From contig JASJOG010000067.1 in the NCBI GenBank assembly GCA_030142905.1, positions 1,568,319 to 1,632,318 on the forward strand: a DNA stretch of 64,000 bases. The letters run 5' to 3'. The stretch is from Heliopora coerulea (Eukaryota; Cnidaria; Anthozoa; Scleralcyonacea; Helioporidae). The notes under the pieces are model-generated. The model saw nothing but the letters and a program-made list of their open reading frames with translations. It searched no databases and was not told where the DNA came from. A program made the translations under genes and the position numbers. Below are positions 32,316 through 42,855 of this stretch, piece after piece. Each line of letters starts with the position of its first letter. Positions within the stretch are counted from its first letter, which is position 1.

Positions 32316-35300
32316 GGATTCAACTTACTGGAGGAAGTAATAGGTCAGGTAGATGGACAATCTGAGAAACCTGAGTCTGAGGCACTACCAGAGAGTATAC
32401 ACTGGACGAAAGCTAACAAGGTTCGACTGGTTGAAATCGATACGGAGGAAATGGAACGTGGACTTGGTTTCAAGATTGCGAACCTTGTCTTGGTGAGAAA
32501 AAGCAATGAGGAGCGTAAGGAGGGAACTGAGGCAGGAGTTGAGGATGGGGGATTGGAGGAGACAGCAAGAGTGGTAGGCGTGCCAGAGAAGGAAGTGGAG
32601 CAGGGATCCGATAGAGGAACAGATCAAGATGAAGCAATAGAGACAGAGGGAGAAGAAGCATTAAGAGAGGTTTTCACAGCAAAGTTAGCGCAGTTAACAC
32701 CAACAAATGCGACCAACATCGAAGTAAGGAAAAGACTTCCGAAACTTAAAAAACTTCCTCCAGAAATAGCAAAGTGTGCAAATAAGATACTTAGCGAATA
32801 CCTCAAAAGTAGCAATAAGTTGGAGGAGATCACAGATACAGTTTATGCCATGGGAAGGGCTATAGCAAGATTACTGAATGCCAAGTTGAGAGTCCAGGGC
32901 AAAGGAAGGAGATTGAACGGAGAAGGAAATAGAAGAGAGAGGAGGTTACCCAACCAGATTAAGGCGCACTAAGGCAGAGAATAACGAGATTGAATCACAA
33001 GCTCTATCGCAGAAGGACACTAACAAAAGCAACGAGGAAAGAAGTGAGGATCTTACAAGAACTGAGGAAGTATGTAGAAAGAGGATCAGCAGGCAAGCAG
33101 GAGCTTGTGGAGACTTCGGAGAAGTGGTTGGATGAGCTGAGGGTGAAGAAAGTGATATTGCTGAAAGTAATGGAGAAGATGAAGAGAAGAAAGAATAACG
33201 CAATGTTTGTAACAGATGAAGGGGCTTTCTACAAGAGAGTAAATAGTACAAGGGAATTTAAGAGTGAGTCCCCAGAAATGGAAGGATACGCGGAATTTTG
33301 GGGAGGCATGTGGGAGGAGGAGAAGATTACTATTGAACAACTTTGGATGGAGAAAATCAAGGAGGAGTTGAGAAAGAAGATCAGCGATGTACAGGATATC
33401 GAGATAAGTGAGGAGACCATTGGGAAAATTACAAAGAGGAGGAAGAATTGGACCTCGCCTGGTATTGACGGGATCCAGAATTTCTGGTGGAAGAACTTTA
33501 GTGGAACCTGGAGGGCTATAGAAAGGACAATGAAGAGCTGCAATGAAGATCCAAAAGGCATTCCGCGATGGGAGACTTTAGGCAGAACAGTCCTTTTACC
33601 GAAAACCGAGGACTTGTCATTTGAGGAGGAGTACAGACCGATAACGTGTCTAAATACTCCGTACAAGTTATTCACTGCCATGATAGGACGGTACATGAGA
33701 GATCATGCTCGATGTAACGAGACATGGGATGAAGGAGAACTAGGAGCCTCAGAGGAAGTGTTAGGCACGGTCGACCAACTACTTATTGATAAGTGTATAA
33801 TGGATGAAGTGAGAGAACACAAGAGAGACCTGGCAGTCTCGTTTTACGGCTACAGGAAGACATACGACAAAGTTCACCATGACTAGATGGTGATGGTGTA
33901 CGATTGGATAGGAATACCTAAGCCACTCATAAATGTGCAACGGAAATTGATGAGCAGTTGGCAGACACGCTTAGAGTTGAATTCTGGAAATCACAAGGTG
34001 CAGAGTAGATGGATTAGAATACGATGTGGTTTTTTACAAGGGGACAGTTATTCGCCGGTAGGATTCTGTCAGACTGAGGTCCCAGTTACAATGCTACAGG
34101 AGGAAACAACAGGATATCGGATAGGACCCCCCGTGAAAGACTCACGAAGAGGACGCACAGCTTACTTATTGATGACCTGAAGACCTACCAGGAAAGTCAT
34201 AAACAGATGGAAGCTGCTAATGACATAATCGTGAAAGCTAGCGACGATACAGTGGCAATGTACCAGGTGAAAAAATGTGCGGAGATAGTATTTAGAAGAG
34301 GTAAAATGACTAAAGGCGAGGGCCTGACTATACTGAAAGAGAGGGCAGAGGCGCTGGACCCAGAGTAGGATGACTTCTACAAATTCATTGGAATAGAGCA
34401 GGGGAAGCAGATAAACAAAGAGAAAGTACTGCAGAGAACCAAGGAAGAAATGGGAAAGAGGTTGGAGAGCCTTGTAGAGCTTTAGCTGTATGATAAGAAT
34501 CTCATGAGAGCGATCAATTGCAGAGCCATCCCGGTTGCGGCATACGCCATGAATGTATGCCCGTTCATCCAGAAGAAGTTATATGATCTTGACATGTTGG
34601 TGAAGGATATTCTAAGTAAGAGAGGTATGCTGGGCCAACAGACAAGTGCTGAGAGGCTCTTCCTGAAGAACAGGATGGAGGGCGCGGCTTGAAGAGCCTG
34701 CGGCAGGTTTATAAGGAAACAAAGGTGCGGGTGGCAACGTACACGGTTTGTAGCACAAGCCGCTGGATAAGGATTGCCTGGAAGAGAGAGCACAACAGCT
34801 AATACAAGAGTTTAAAAAGGGAAGCAGAACAAGCGATGCGTGAAGTTGGAGTGGAGGTTGAACTTAGGGAAAAAAAGTCTGGAAAGATGGTGAGAAGATG
34901 GAGAAAGAATGAGCAGGATTCTGGGCGGAGCTGAAGAAAGGAATGCAGAACGGGTATACAGAGAAGTTGAAGAATGATTATAAGGAGAAGGGTATGCAGA
35001 GTCAAGTGTTTACAGGGCAGAAGAACGAGAGCCTTGTGTGGTTGAATACAAACATCACACCGTACAAGACGGCTGGAATCATGGGTTTGCTGGAGCAGGT
35101 GATGGAGACTAGGAAGTGGAAAGTGTTGCGTGGGATAGGAGGCGGAGATGGAAAATGTAGATTGTGCAAGAAGTTTGATGAAACCGTTCAACACCTGCTT
35201 GCAGGGTGTGAGATTCTGGCAGGAACCAAGTATCTCGCTAGGCACAACAATGCTTTGATGGTACTGGGTGTTAGCTGGGCCTTTGAGAGAGAGCTTCTCC

Positions 35301-35885
35301 ATGCCAATACGGTATGGTACACTGTTAGATGGGACACAGGCCACGTCCTAAAGGGGAACGGGTTCAAGTTGTGTCGGGACTTCGAGAATAGGATGAGAAA
35401 GACCAGCTCTGCATGTAGACCAGACTTGACATTAGAGGACGAGAAACCGAGGAAGACCTGGTTAGTGGACATGTCATGCCGTCAAGAGCAGAACATCGAG
35501 GAAGCGACAAGACCGAAGTTACAGAAGTATCAGCAGCAGGCATTCGAAACCAGAGAAAAAAGAAGGTACAGAGTGGAAGTGGTGCCGGTAATAATTGGAT
35601 GTCTGGGATGTGGTGTCAAAGATGGAACCAGAGCAGTGAGGAAGATTATTGGAGATGAGGGCAGTGTGATTAGGATAATCAGTACAATACAGCGCAAGGT
35701 GCACTCTGAGGGGAAACAATAATTAGGAAAGTGCTTGGCGGAGTGGTACAGCCAGAGTAGTGAACGTGGAGTCGAAGCTTGTCAGCCTTAGTGTGAATTA
35801 ATGGGAACACGTGTACCTCGGTTACCTCCCAGCAATATTTGGTGTGAGGGAATAATGGCCAGAATATGAACCGGCTAATAGAAAC
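32316..35885 (+). mobile_element. RLE-type LINE, family II, copy D (5'-truncated, broken)
   Basis: Homology with the copy at 55,165 begins near 32,316. An acidic N-terminal ORF (to 32,972) is followed by an RT frame (32,990-34,180) with SPGIDGIQNFWWK, YRPITCLN and DQLLIDK, then LLIDDLKTYQ in another frame near 34,170. A CCHC finger CRLCKKFDETVQHLLAGC lies near 35,155, and an endonuclease-like end RPDLTLEDEK...VVPVIIGCLG runs to 35,722. Breaks: TGG to TAG at 33,884, a 1-base deletion near 34,127, and stops at 34,365 and 34,482. The 3' end runs into AATAATAAT, the target-site pattern of the other families. Confidence 0.83.
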
Positions 35886-36156
35886 ATAATAATAATATTA
35901 CCAATTGTAGTAGGTGCCTTGGGAGCGATTAGTTAGGAAGTTGAATAATTGGATATACTGGACATACATATGAGAGCAGAACTTCTCCGAGACGGCATTG
36001 CTTGGAACAACAAGAAGTTGAGAAGAAGCTTGGAAAGCTGAAAGACCCGGAACCTTGGGCTACCAGTTGTAGCCAGCTTCCGAGGGAAAATTAGATACAA
36101 CTGGCATAAGAACATTGCTGTGAAATATTATTATAATAATAATACTAACAATAATA
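35886..36156 (+). mobile_element. Severely 5'-truncated RLE-LINE 3' end
   Basis: Between TAA tracts at 35,886-35,899 and 36,127-36,156 lies about 230 bp. It begins with codons for LPIVVGALGAIS, the last conserved block of the RLE endonuclease region, and ends with a short 3' UTR. It belongs to a family close to but distinct from those at 13,301 and 49,226. Confidence 0.65.
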
Positions 36157-36938
36157 TGGGCACTGAAGGAGGACAAGCCCAGCTTCAGCCTACTACGAGA
36201 ATGTCGACGCTCCCGCCCACCAGAGTCCGTGGTGGCACCTTTGACAAGTGCCAGCAACCCTTTAGCCAAGCGTAGATAAGACTCTTCAGCCTTGGGTAGC
36301 AACTTAACTCGAAGGAAACTCCGACATAAAACTAGAAGAAGGTAGGCAGGACATTGATTCGGAGCCAGTGACCTCTATAAAACGAGCAGGCTTTGATGAG
36401 ATGACCTAGGGAGTGGCGCCCTTACCTTGCCAGCTGGGTAGACAGGTAGCCGAAAACCTTAGCTTGCCTTAATTCCTTCACTACCTTCAGGTATCGGCAA
36501 ACCTGCCCTGTTAGCCCAAGGACTAGAAGAAAATCTGTACGGTAGGCTGACGCCCCTGACCTTAGTTGGTTAAGAATAAACCAGCCTTAAATGCTGAAAT
36601 AGATAAGCACTAATCTAAGAATAAAAAAATACTCAGTCTTAACCATTGCAGTGGCACACCTAAACTGACCTTAACTGGTTGGAAGTGCAAAAGAGTACCG
36701 TTAAGGTCGGAGTGAATATATGCATCGGGGAGCACTTTCAGGGACTTTAGAGGGCTGTACATCCCTTATTCCTTCCTGATTAGAAAAGTTGGGCGAGTAA
36801 GGGTTGTTAAAATTTCCTGATCCCACAAGTTCCCTGAAATATGAAATGTCTGTTGCGGCCTTACCTGGCGGCATCCTGGGAGCCTGTAGCAGGCTGAGGC
36901 CCCTTCCGCTGTCCTTAGTTGGGTGGAGCACGAGTTGT
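36157..36938 (+). mobile_element. Non-autonomous TAA-flanked element N4 (near full length)
   Basis: It starts ATGGGCACTG and ends CACGAGTTG, as N1 does. A mixed TAA/CAATAA run (36,938-37,037) follows. Small deletions occur near 36,480 and 36,805. Non-coding. Confidence 0.8.
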
Positions 36939-37037
36939 AATAATAATAACAATAATGACAATATCATTAACAATGAGAGTAACAATAACAATAACTATAA
37001 TAATAATAATATTATTGATAGTAATAGTAGTAATAAT

Positions 37038-37695
37038 GAAAACCAAAACGTCAAAATATGAATAGCACTCATAAAGAGATACTTCGGAATTTTAAGAACT
37101 GGATAATGTCGACTGAAAGGAACATCATCATCAACCTGTCTTTGGAGTGTTTTTCAGACATATCCAAAATATAATCAGAGCAAAGGATATCGCTGTTAGT
37201 GCTGGGTTTCCGTGTTGAGATAATACGTTAGTTTGTAGGAAAGGGCTAAATATGGAAATCCTACAATTAAAAAGTTTTGAATTCTTAGTGGCAAAAAACC
37301 CATTTCCAATGATTTGTCAGAGACTTTTTTCTAAACGTCAGATCTTAAGGAATGGTAAACTGTCAGTTACTGCTCCTGTGAGCATGTGTAACACAGTTAC
37401 TTCTTTTTACTTCACATCATATTTAATAGTTATTTCTCTATTACACGTTGTATGTAGTTCCTCTTTTGAACAATAGGGGCGTTACGGGGAGGCCTAGACT
37501 CGAAATATTACCGTATATACCTTCTAGTCTATTCTTTTTTACTTGAATTACAAGTTAAGAATGACATTTTTCGGGTCTGTTTTAAAATAAACCAACTTCT
37601 CGATGGTTGCCTAAGCACTACTAAAAGAAATTATGAAAGAAATTGGTTTTTGAAATTCAATTATTAAAAGAAATTATTTTAGGACACAGCTCTTC
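37038..37695. other. Region downstream of the second repeat tail
   Basis: I see no gene here. In minus-strand terms it is 3' of the stop codon at 37,696 and should hold the 3' UTR of gene copy 1. No single polyadenylation signal stands out. Confidence 0.3.
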
Positions 37696-38366
37696 TCAAA
37701 AAGCATGTGATCGGAGGCAGTACAATTTTAACTCGGGTACTTGTTTACCTTGTTTACGGCGTCTTCCCTTTTGGCTTTGATGACTCGATTCATCAACCTC
37801 TTGATCCCTACTTTCGTCTGTTTGCTTATGGTGTCTTCCCTTTCGACTTTGACGACTTGCTTCATCAATGTCTTGATCCCAACATTCATCACATTGTTTA
37901 CGGCGTTTTGCCTTACGGCTTCGATGACTTGCTCCATCGACGTCTTGATCACTACTTTTATTGCTTTGCTTATGGCGACGTTCCTTTCGGCTTTGATGAC
38001 TTGCTCCATCAACGTCTTGATCAATTCTTTCACCACTTTGTTTACGGCGTTTTCCCTTTCGGCTTTGACGACTTGCTCTATTAACGTCTTGGTCACTACT
38101 TTCACCAGTTTGCTTACGGCCTCTTCCTTTCTGGCTTTGATGACTTGCTCCATCTTTGTCTTGAATACTAATTTCTGCACTTTTCTTACGGCCTCTTCCC
38201 TTTCGGCTTTGATCTTGTACTCCATGGATGTCTCCGTTACTTCTTTCATCACCCCGCACACTACTTTCATCATGTTGCTTTGGGCATCTCTTCTTAGGGC
38301 TTTGACCTTTACTTCCATCACGGTTCTTATGCTCTCTTTCTTTTCGACTTTCATCTCGCTTTTCAT
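37696..38366 (-). CDS. Terminal exon: 24-residue repeat tail (gene copy 1)
   Basis: The acceptor TGTAATTTTAG (ends 38,367) is identical to that of the tail at 9,674. The phase-1 frame runs 222 codons to a TGA at 37,696. It opens EKRDESRKEREHKNRD and continues as about 6-8 diverged 24-residue units (DQDVDGASHQSRK, RRHKQ). It is hydrophilic and basic like the copy-2 tail but much shorter. A second minus frame (38,366-37,728) is also open, starts ATG at the acceptor and reads as an amphipathic KAERE peptide, but would need phase 0. I infer it follows the linker (40,794-40,880) and death-domain exon 1, both ending in phase 1. Confidence 0.55.
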
Positions 38367-40655
38367 CTAAAATTACATTAAAGCATAAACATTGTTCATT
38401 TAAAGTATTTGTGAAATAAAGAAAAAAACCGACCTTATATTTTTCTTCCGAAAGTAGATTCAGAATAACGAAGAAACCCTTTCAATATTTTTTCTTTATC
38501 AGTTTTCATTGTGTAGATTTAAGCATTTAAAATATTGGAATGATGACATCACAAGGTGAAAAGGTTATGGGAGAAATACGTTGCCATTGTTTTTTAAATC
38601 ACCACTGCAATTCTTTCGAGACGGGAGCTCTCCCTTTGAAAAAAAAAATCAGCTGGAGTTAGCCAGAATAAAATGATAGAAGTCTTGTACCCCGGGGAAA
38701 GAGTTAATGCTTTATGAGCAAAACATGGCTGCTTTACAGTTTTTCAAAGTATCAATGTGCGAAGTATAATATTTAAAAAATCAGCAAGAGTGCTTTATCA
38801 GGTTTAAAACACGAGGCGTTCACCGAGTGTCTTAGGTCCGACGAAGCACGTACTGCGAGTTTTTTAAATGCCTTCAAAAACAAACCTCTAAATACACTAA
38901 TTCGTGAAAATTTGAAAATTCATGCTTTATAGGCCAAAGAAAGTGGAGAAGAAAATAAGTGTGTTTTTATCACACTTAAAGAACGGAAGCGGTTATGATT
39001 TTCATTTGCGTTTTATTCATGAATTATTAATGACTTTTGGAAATTTATTGACGCACCAAGACAACATGTTAGGTCTTAAGCCCTAATAATGTGCAAACGA
39101 GTACTAGCTCCATTTTCAAGTAAGACTTATACTTGGAATTCAGGACATAATATCAAAGCCATATCCTGAACAAAGCCAGCAACGATTGTTTACGAAAAGC
39201 CAAAATTACAGAACAAAAGATTCTGGAACTAAGTGTGTTTCCATGGTAACTGTAAAAAAGTTCCCTGGTCTGTAGACCACTAAAATGGTCAAATTAACCA
39301 CATGTTTGTCATCATTCAGGTCATGTACAACAAAATACCCCCACTTTGATGTTTTTCTGGGAAAGCGTGTCCACCTTGTAACGTCATTGTAATAAGATTT
39401 AAAATGTTTTTCTCGACAACGGCAACTGATTAAAAAATAATTTAAATGGTATTCTTCATTATTCATAACCCACAAAGAAGAATATAGAAGGTTATTTTGT
39501 TCACTTCATGCGCGCATGTTACCCTGAGCATGATTCTGAAATAGAGTCCAAACACTGCACATCTTCACAGATATCGAGTGTTAAGTTGTCGTGAGAATCT
39601 CTCGTGCACTTAAATTGGATAAAACAATCATACTGTCCCCAGGTGACTCGATAACTTAACTGGTAGAGCAGTAGTAAGGAAACCCGAAGAATGGAGTCCA
39701 AATCTCGCTCAAGTCAACTTTTTTAGTTGACTTTAGCAGTGTACGTCAATTCATGAAATATTAAATAAGACAGCTGACTGCCAGTTCGACTCAACCGCTT
39801 GAAATGGTAGCACAAGCAAAATCATAAAGTGGGAGATACGTTATTCGTTTGACTGAGCAATTGTGAAATTTAACGATTATTAGGGTCGCTAATGGTTTTT
39901 GGTAGCCCTATTTAATGTCGCATCGGAAAACCAAGAAACCTCTCAATTAATGACAGATCCCCAACAAGTGTTAATGTGTTAATATCTTGGGGAGGCATTG
40001 GGCAAGGATGAAAATTGGAGGGGCCCAGGCCAAGTATATTTTTCTTTTAAAAGCAAACGTTTCTAAGCATTCGGCCATGTTTGCAATTTGGCCATATCTG
40101 CAACCGTATATTAAATATCTGGCAAACAAAATAATACAAGCTCGACTTATATAATTTTGCTCCCTGCATTCGTTGATATAATGCAGAGTGGAAACAATAG
40201 GTTTTGATGCTGTGATAGGTTTATTATGACGCGATGGCCACATCAATTTGTTGCAATGGTAATAAAATTCATTTCTTATCGATTACCCCGTGAAATTTTA
40301 TTAGTCACAGCAATTATGGGATACATTTCCTTATTCAGAACTTCCTACGCAAGCACTCGTCCCCTTTTCCTCGGTGAAAGTTCACTGACGTACCCAAAAT
40401 TTGGATATATTGACTACTACTACATATGCCCCACCATGGCCACCAGGCCCCAGTGGACAAAAAATCATGTATTGAATAAGTTAAATGTCTGTAGATATGG
40501 TGAGGTCGGGAGTCACATCATCACCCCAAGATTTCGTTCTGAAATGAAGAGAATTTTTCCACTTAAACAAATCTTCACTTCCATTCTGTATGTAAATGAT
40601 CAGTTCATGATCCGTAAGATAAAGGTAAAGATGTTTTTCTTATATTTTGCCCTAC
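38360..40655. repeat. Direct duplication, copy 2 (partner 9,668-11,955)
   Basis: It is closely similar to copy 1 throughout, about 29 kb away in the same orientation, with small indels such as near 39,480. It lies between the repeat tail and the death-domain/linker exons of gene copy 1, mirroring copy 1. This supports duplication of the gene's 3' part. Confidence 0.85.
39642..39717 (+). repeat. tRNA-like SINE head in duplication 2
   Basis: This is the partner of 10,947-11,022. A-box-like ATAACTTAACTGGTAGAGCA is closer to consensus than in copy 1, and the B box GGAGTCCAAATCTC is weaker. Confidence 0.45.
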
Positions 40656-40793
40656 GATTCAGTGAAGAATGAGTTAGTTGTCACAAGTGTTTCCTTTTCA
40701 TAGTGTATATGATTTATGTTCTGTGAGTTAAACAGTTTTTAATTAATATAATTTAGTTCTATAACCTTTTTTAATTTAAAAATATTTCCTCAC

Positions 40794-40880
40794 CAAATGT
40801 ATTGCTTTCTTCTTTAGTCGACTGAGGCGCATTGTCAATTTCTATTAGATCCTGTTCTACATGGCTACCACTGCTCCGTT
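40794..40880 (-). CDS. Linker exon of gene copy 1 (phase 1-1)
   Basis: This 87-bp exon has acceptor CTTTTGCGTTACAG and donor ATTTG|GTGAGG. The peptide includes RSSGSHVEQDLIEIDNAP and STKEESNT, acidic and Ser-rich, with no domain. It matches the style and phase of the linkers at 30,147 and 61,308. It would sit between death-domain exon 1 and the repeat tail. Confidence 0.5.
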
Positions 40881-41411
40881 CTGTAACGCAAAAGAACTTT
40901 CAGTGATGCATGTTCAACTCTGTTCACTTCCAACCAAACAAACATTTTATGATCTGCTGGTTAGGTGGGAGTTGTCTAAATTTCGTGGTCAGGTAAAATT
41001 ACGGCCCAAAACAACCAAGGGGAATCCGTGTTCCTTTAACCAGGGTTAAAATCTACTGTGCCCTAGAACTCTTGAGCAGCGAAATTTAGGTTTCGCAGCG
41101 ATCTTAAAATTGTTGACCGTGCAGGGATGCCGGGTTGAAATTTGGATTTGGGCACATGAAAGTCAGGACATGCAGAAAGTTTTAATCTTAAGAGTCTCCC
41201 TCATGCTTTCGTTAGCTTCAAATGCATGGCAGATGCGAAATTTTTCACATTAACATGTAACTTATTTCTCTTGAACAAACAAATAAAATAATGCAATAAA
41301 AGCACACGTTCCTTGATGAAGTTAACTGGTAAGTAGAACATATTTTTTAATTATTAAAAAAAAGTAAAGAACGTGGTCGAAAGTTTCTCCTAATTTTTAT
41401 GTTTTCCGTAC

Positions 41412-41702
41412 CTGTCGGATATTCTCGATCAAGAATTTCTACAACATCATCTCGCTTCATTCGTACAAGTATCTCCCGGAACTTTTGAACAGTGGCCGAC
41501 CTTTGTGGCTCCCACCATGTCAGAACTTCATCAGCCGGATTGTCCTTTTTAGAAATAACTTGTATTTTTGAATTGTCCATGCGTAAATCACCAGCTAATG
41601 ATCGAAAGTCACCACCAAAGATTCTTTCTACTCTCAGAAGATTACAGACTTCTTGTCTTACTGTAAACGGAATTTCCGACACCATTGTCTTACGGCCTTC
41701 TT
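41412..41702 (-). CDS. Death-domain exon 1 (gene copy 1)
   Basis: This 291-bp exon has acceptor TTTTTTTTCCACAG and donor ACAG|GTACGG, phase 1 at both ends. The 97 residues form a death domain: RQEVCNLLRVERIFGGDFRS, DNSKIQVISKKDNPADEVLT, WW, and FREILVRMKRDDVVEILDRE. It is as diverged from exon 3 as from exon 2, so the duplication is old or the domain evolves fast. Together with the tail at 37,696-38,366 it marks the 3' end of a tandem gene whose ZU5 part is not visible in this window. Confidence 0.86.
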
Positions 41703-42434
41703 CTGTGGAAAAAAAAGTCCTTAAAGTGTTAAACAAAATCCAAGTTGACAACCCATACCAGATAAACAGCCAACTATACTTCATTTACCCATACCTTGAT
41801 AAACTCGTGTACAGACACAAATGATATGTCATTAAAGTTTTTTACGCGTGTAACGGTAAGTTAAACTCATTGTCATTTTCCCCCCGAATATCACTACTAA
41901 CTATGTTGAATAGTTTCGCATTTGCTCGATCCTCTTCAAAATGTTGTACGACGAAAGGATGAACACATTAGATGAGCTTCACTGGTTAATGAGAGTTTAA
42001 ATTTCTTGATCATGATTTAGATTTTCCATTTGAGTGTATAAATGTATGTTAATGTTCCCATGTTCACAAGTATTTCCGGAAAACTTCTCCAAATCATTCA
42101 GCAAAAACAATCACATACGTTACTCTGGAAATATGTAACGAAAAAGCATTTCTTAGTCTCTTGATATGGCCATCAAAAAGAGATAAATTAAATAATTTTT
42201 TTCCGAGTTGAACTTTTTGTTTCTTGCTTGATGTTTTGAATTGCTTTACGTTTCACAACATTAATTCATCCTGTTGCGATTTAACATTCCATGAAAAGCA
42301 ATATTCGTACGCTGTTCAAACTCAAATCCTTAGAAAATATTTCTAGGCGCCTAAAGTGAGTCAAACTTTGAACCTTTTATCAGGTTAATATGATAGATGT
42401 ACATGTTACCATTATAAAAATTTGCATTTTCTTC

Positions 42435-42438
<4 letters not shown>

Positions 42439-42481
<43 letters not shown>

Positions 42482-42855
42482 TAATAATAACAATAACAAT
42501 AATAATAACAATAACAATAATAACAACAACAGGGTACTGTTAAGGTCAAACTGGATATACGCATCGGGGAGTAATTTCAGGGACTTTACAGGGCTGTATA
42601 TCCCTTACTCCTTCTTGACTGGATAAGTTGGGCGAGTAAGGGCTGGCCCCGTGGGTGTTTCCTAAAATCCATTTTAATGGTAAAATTTCCTTTCCCCTTT
42701 CCTTTCCCTAACGGGATGCTGGGAGCCTGTAGCAGGCTTAGACCCCTTCCACTGTCCTTAGTTGGGTGGTGGGCGAGTTGAAATAACAACAACAACAACA
42801 ACAACAACAACAATAATAATAATAATAATAATGATAATAATAATAATGATAATAA
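42439..42855 (+). mobile_element. N-type element N5 (short) between long TAA/AAC tracts
   Basis: (AAT/AAC)n at 42,439-42,531, a 250-bp 3' fragment of the N1-type element, then (AAC/AAT)n at 42,781-42,855. It marks the left end of the long retroelement array. Confidence 0.8.
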
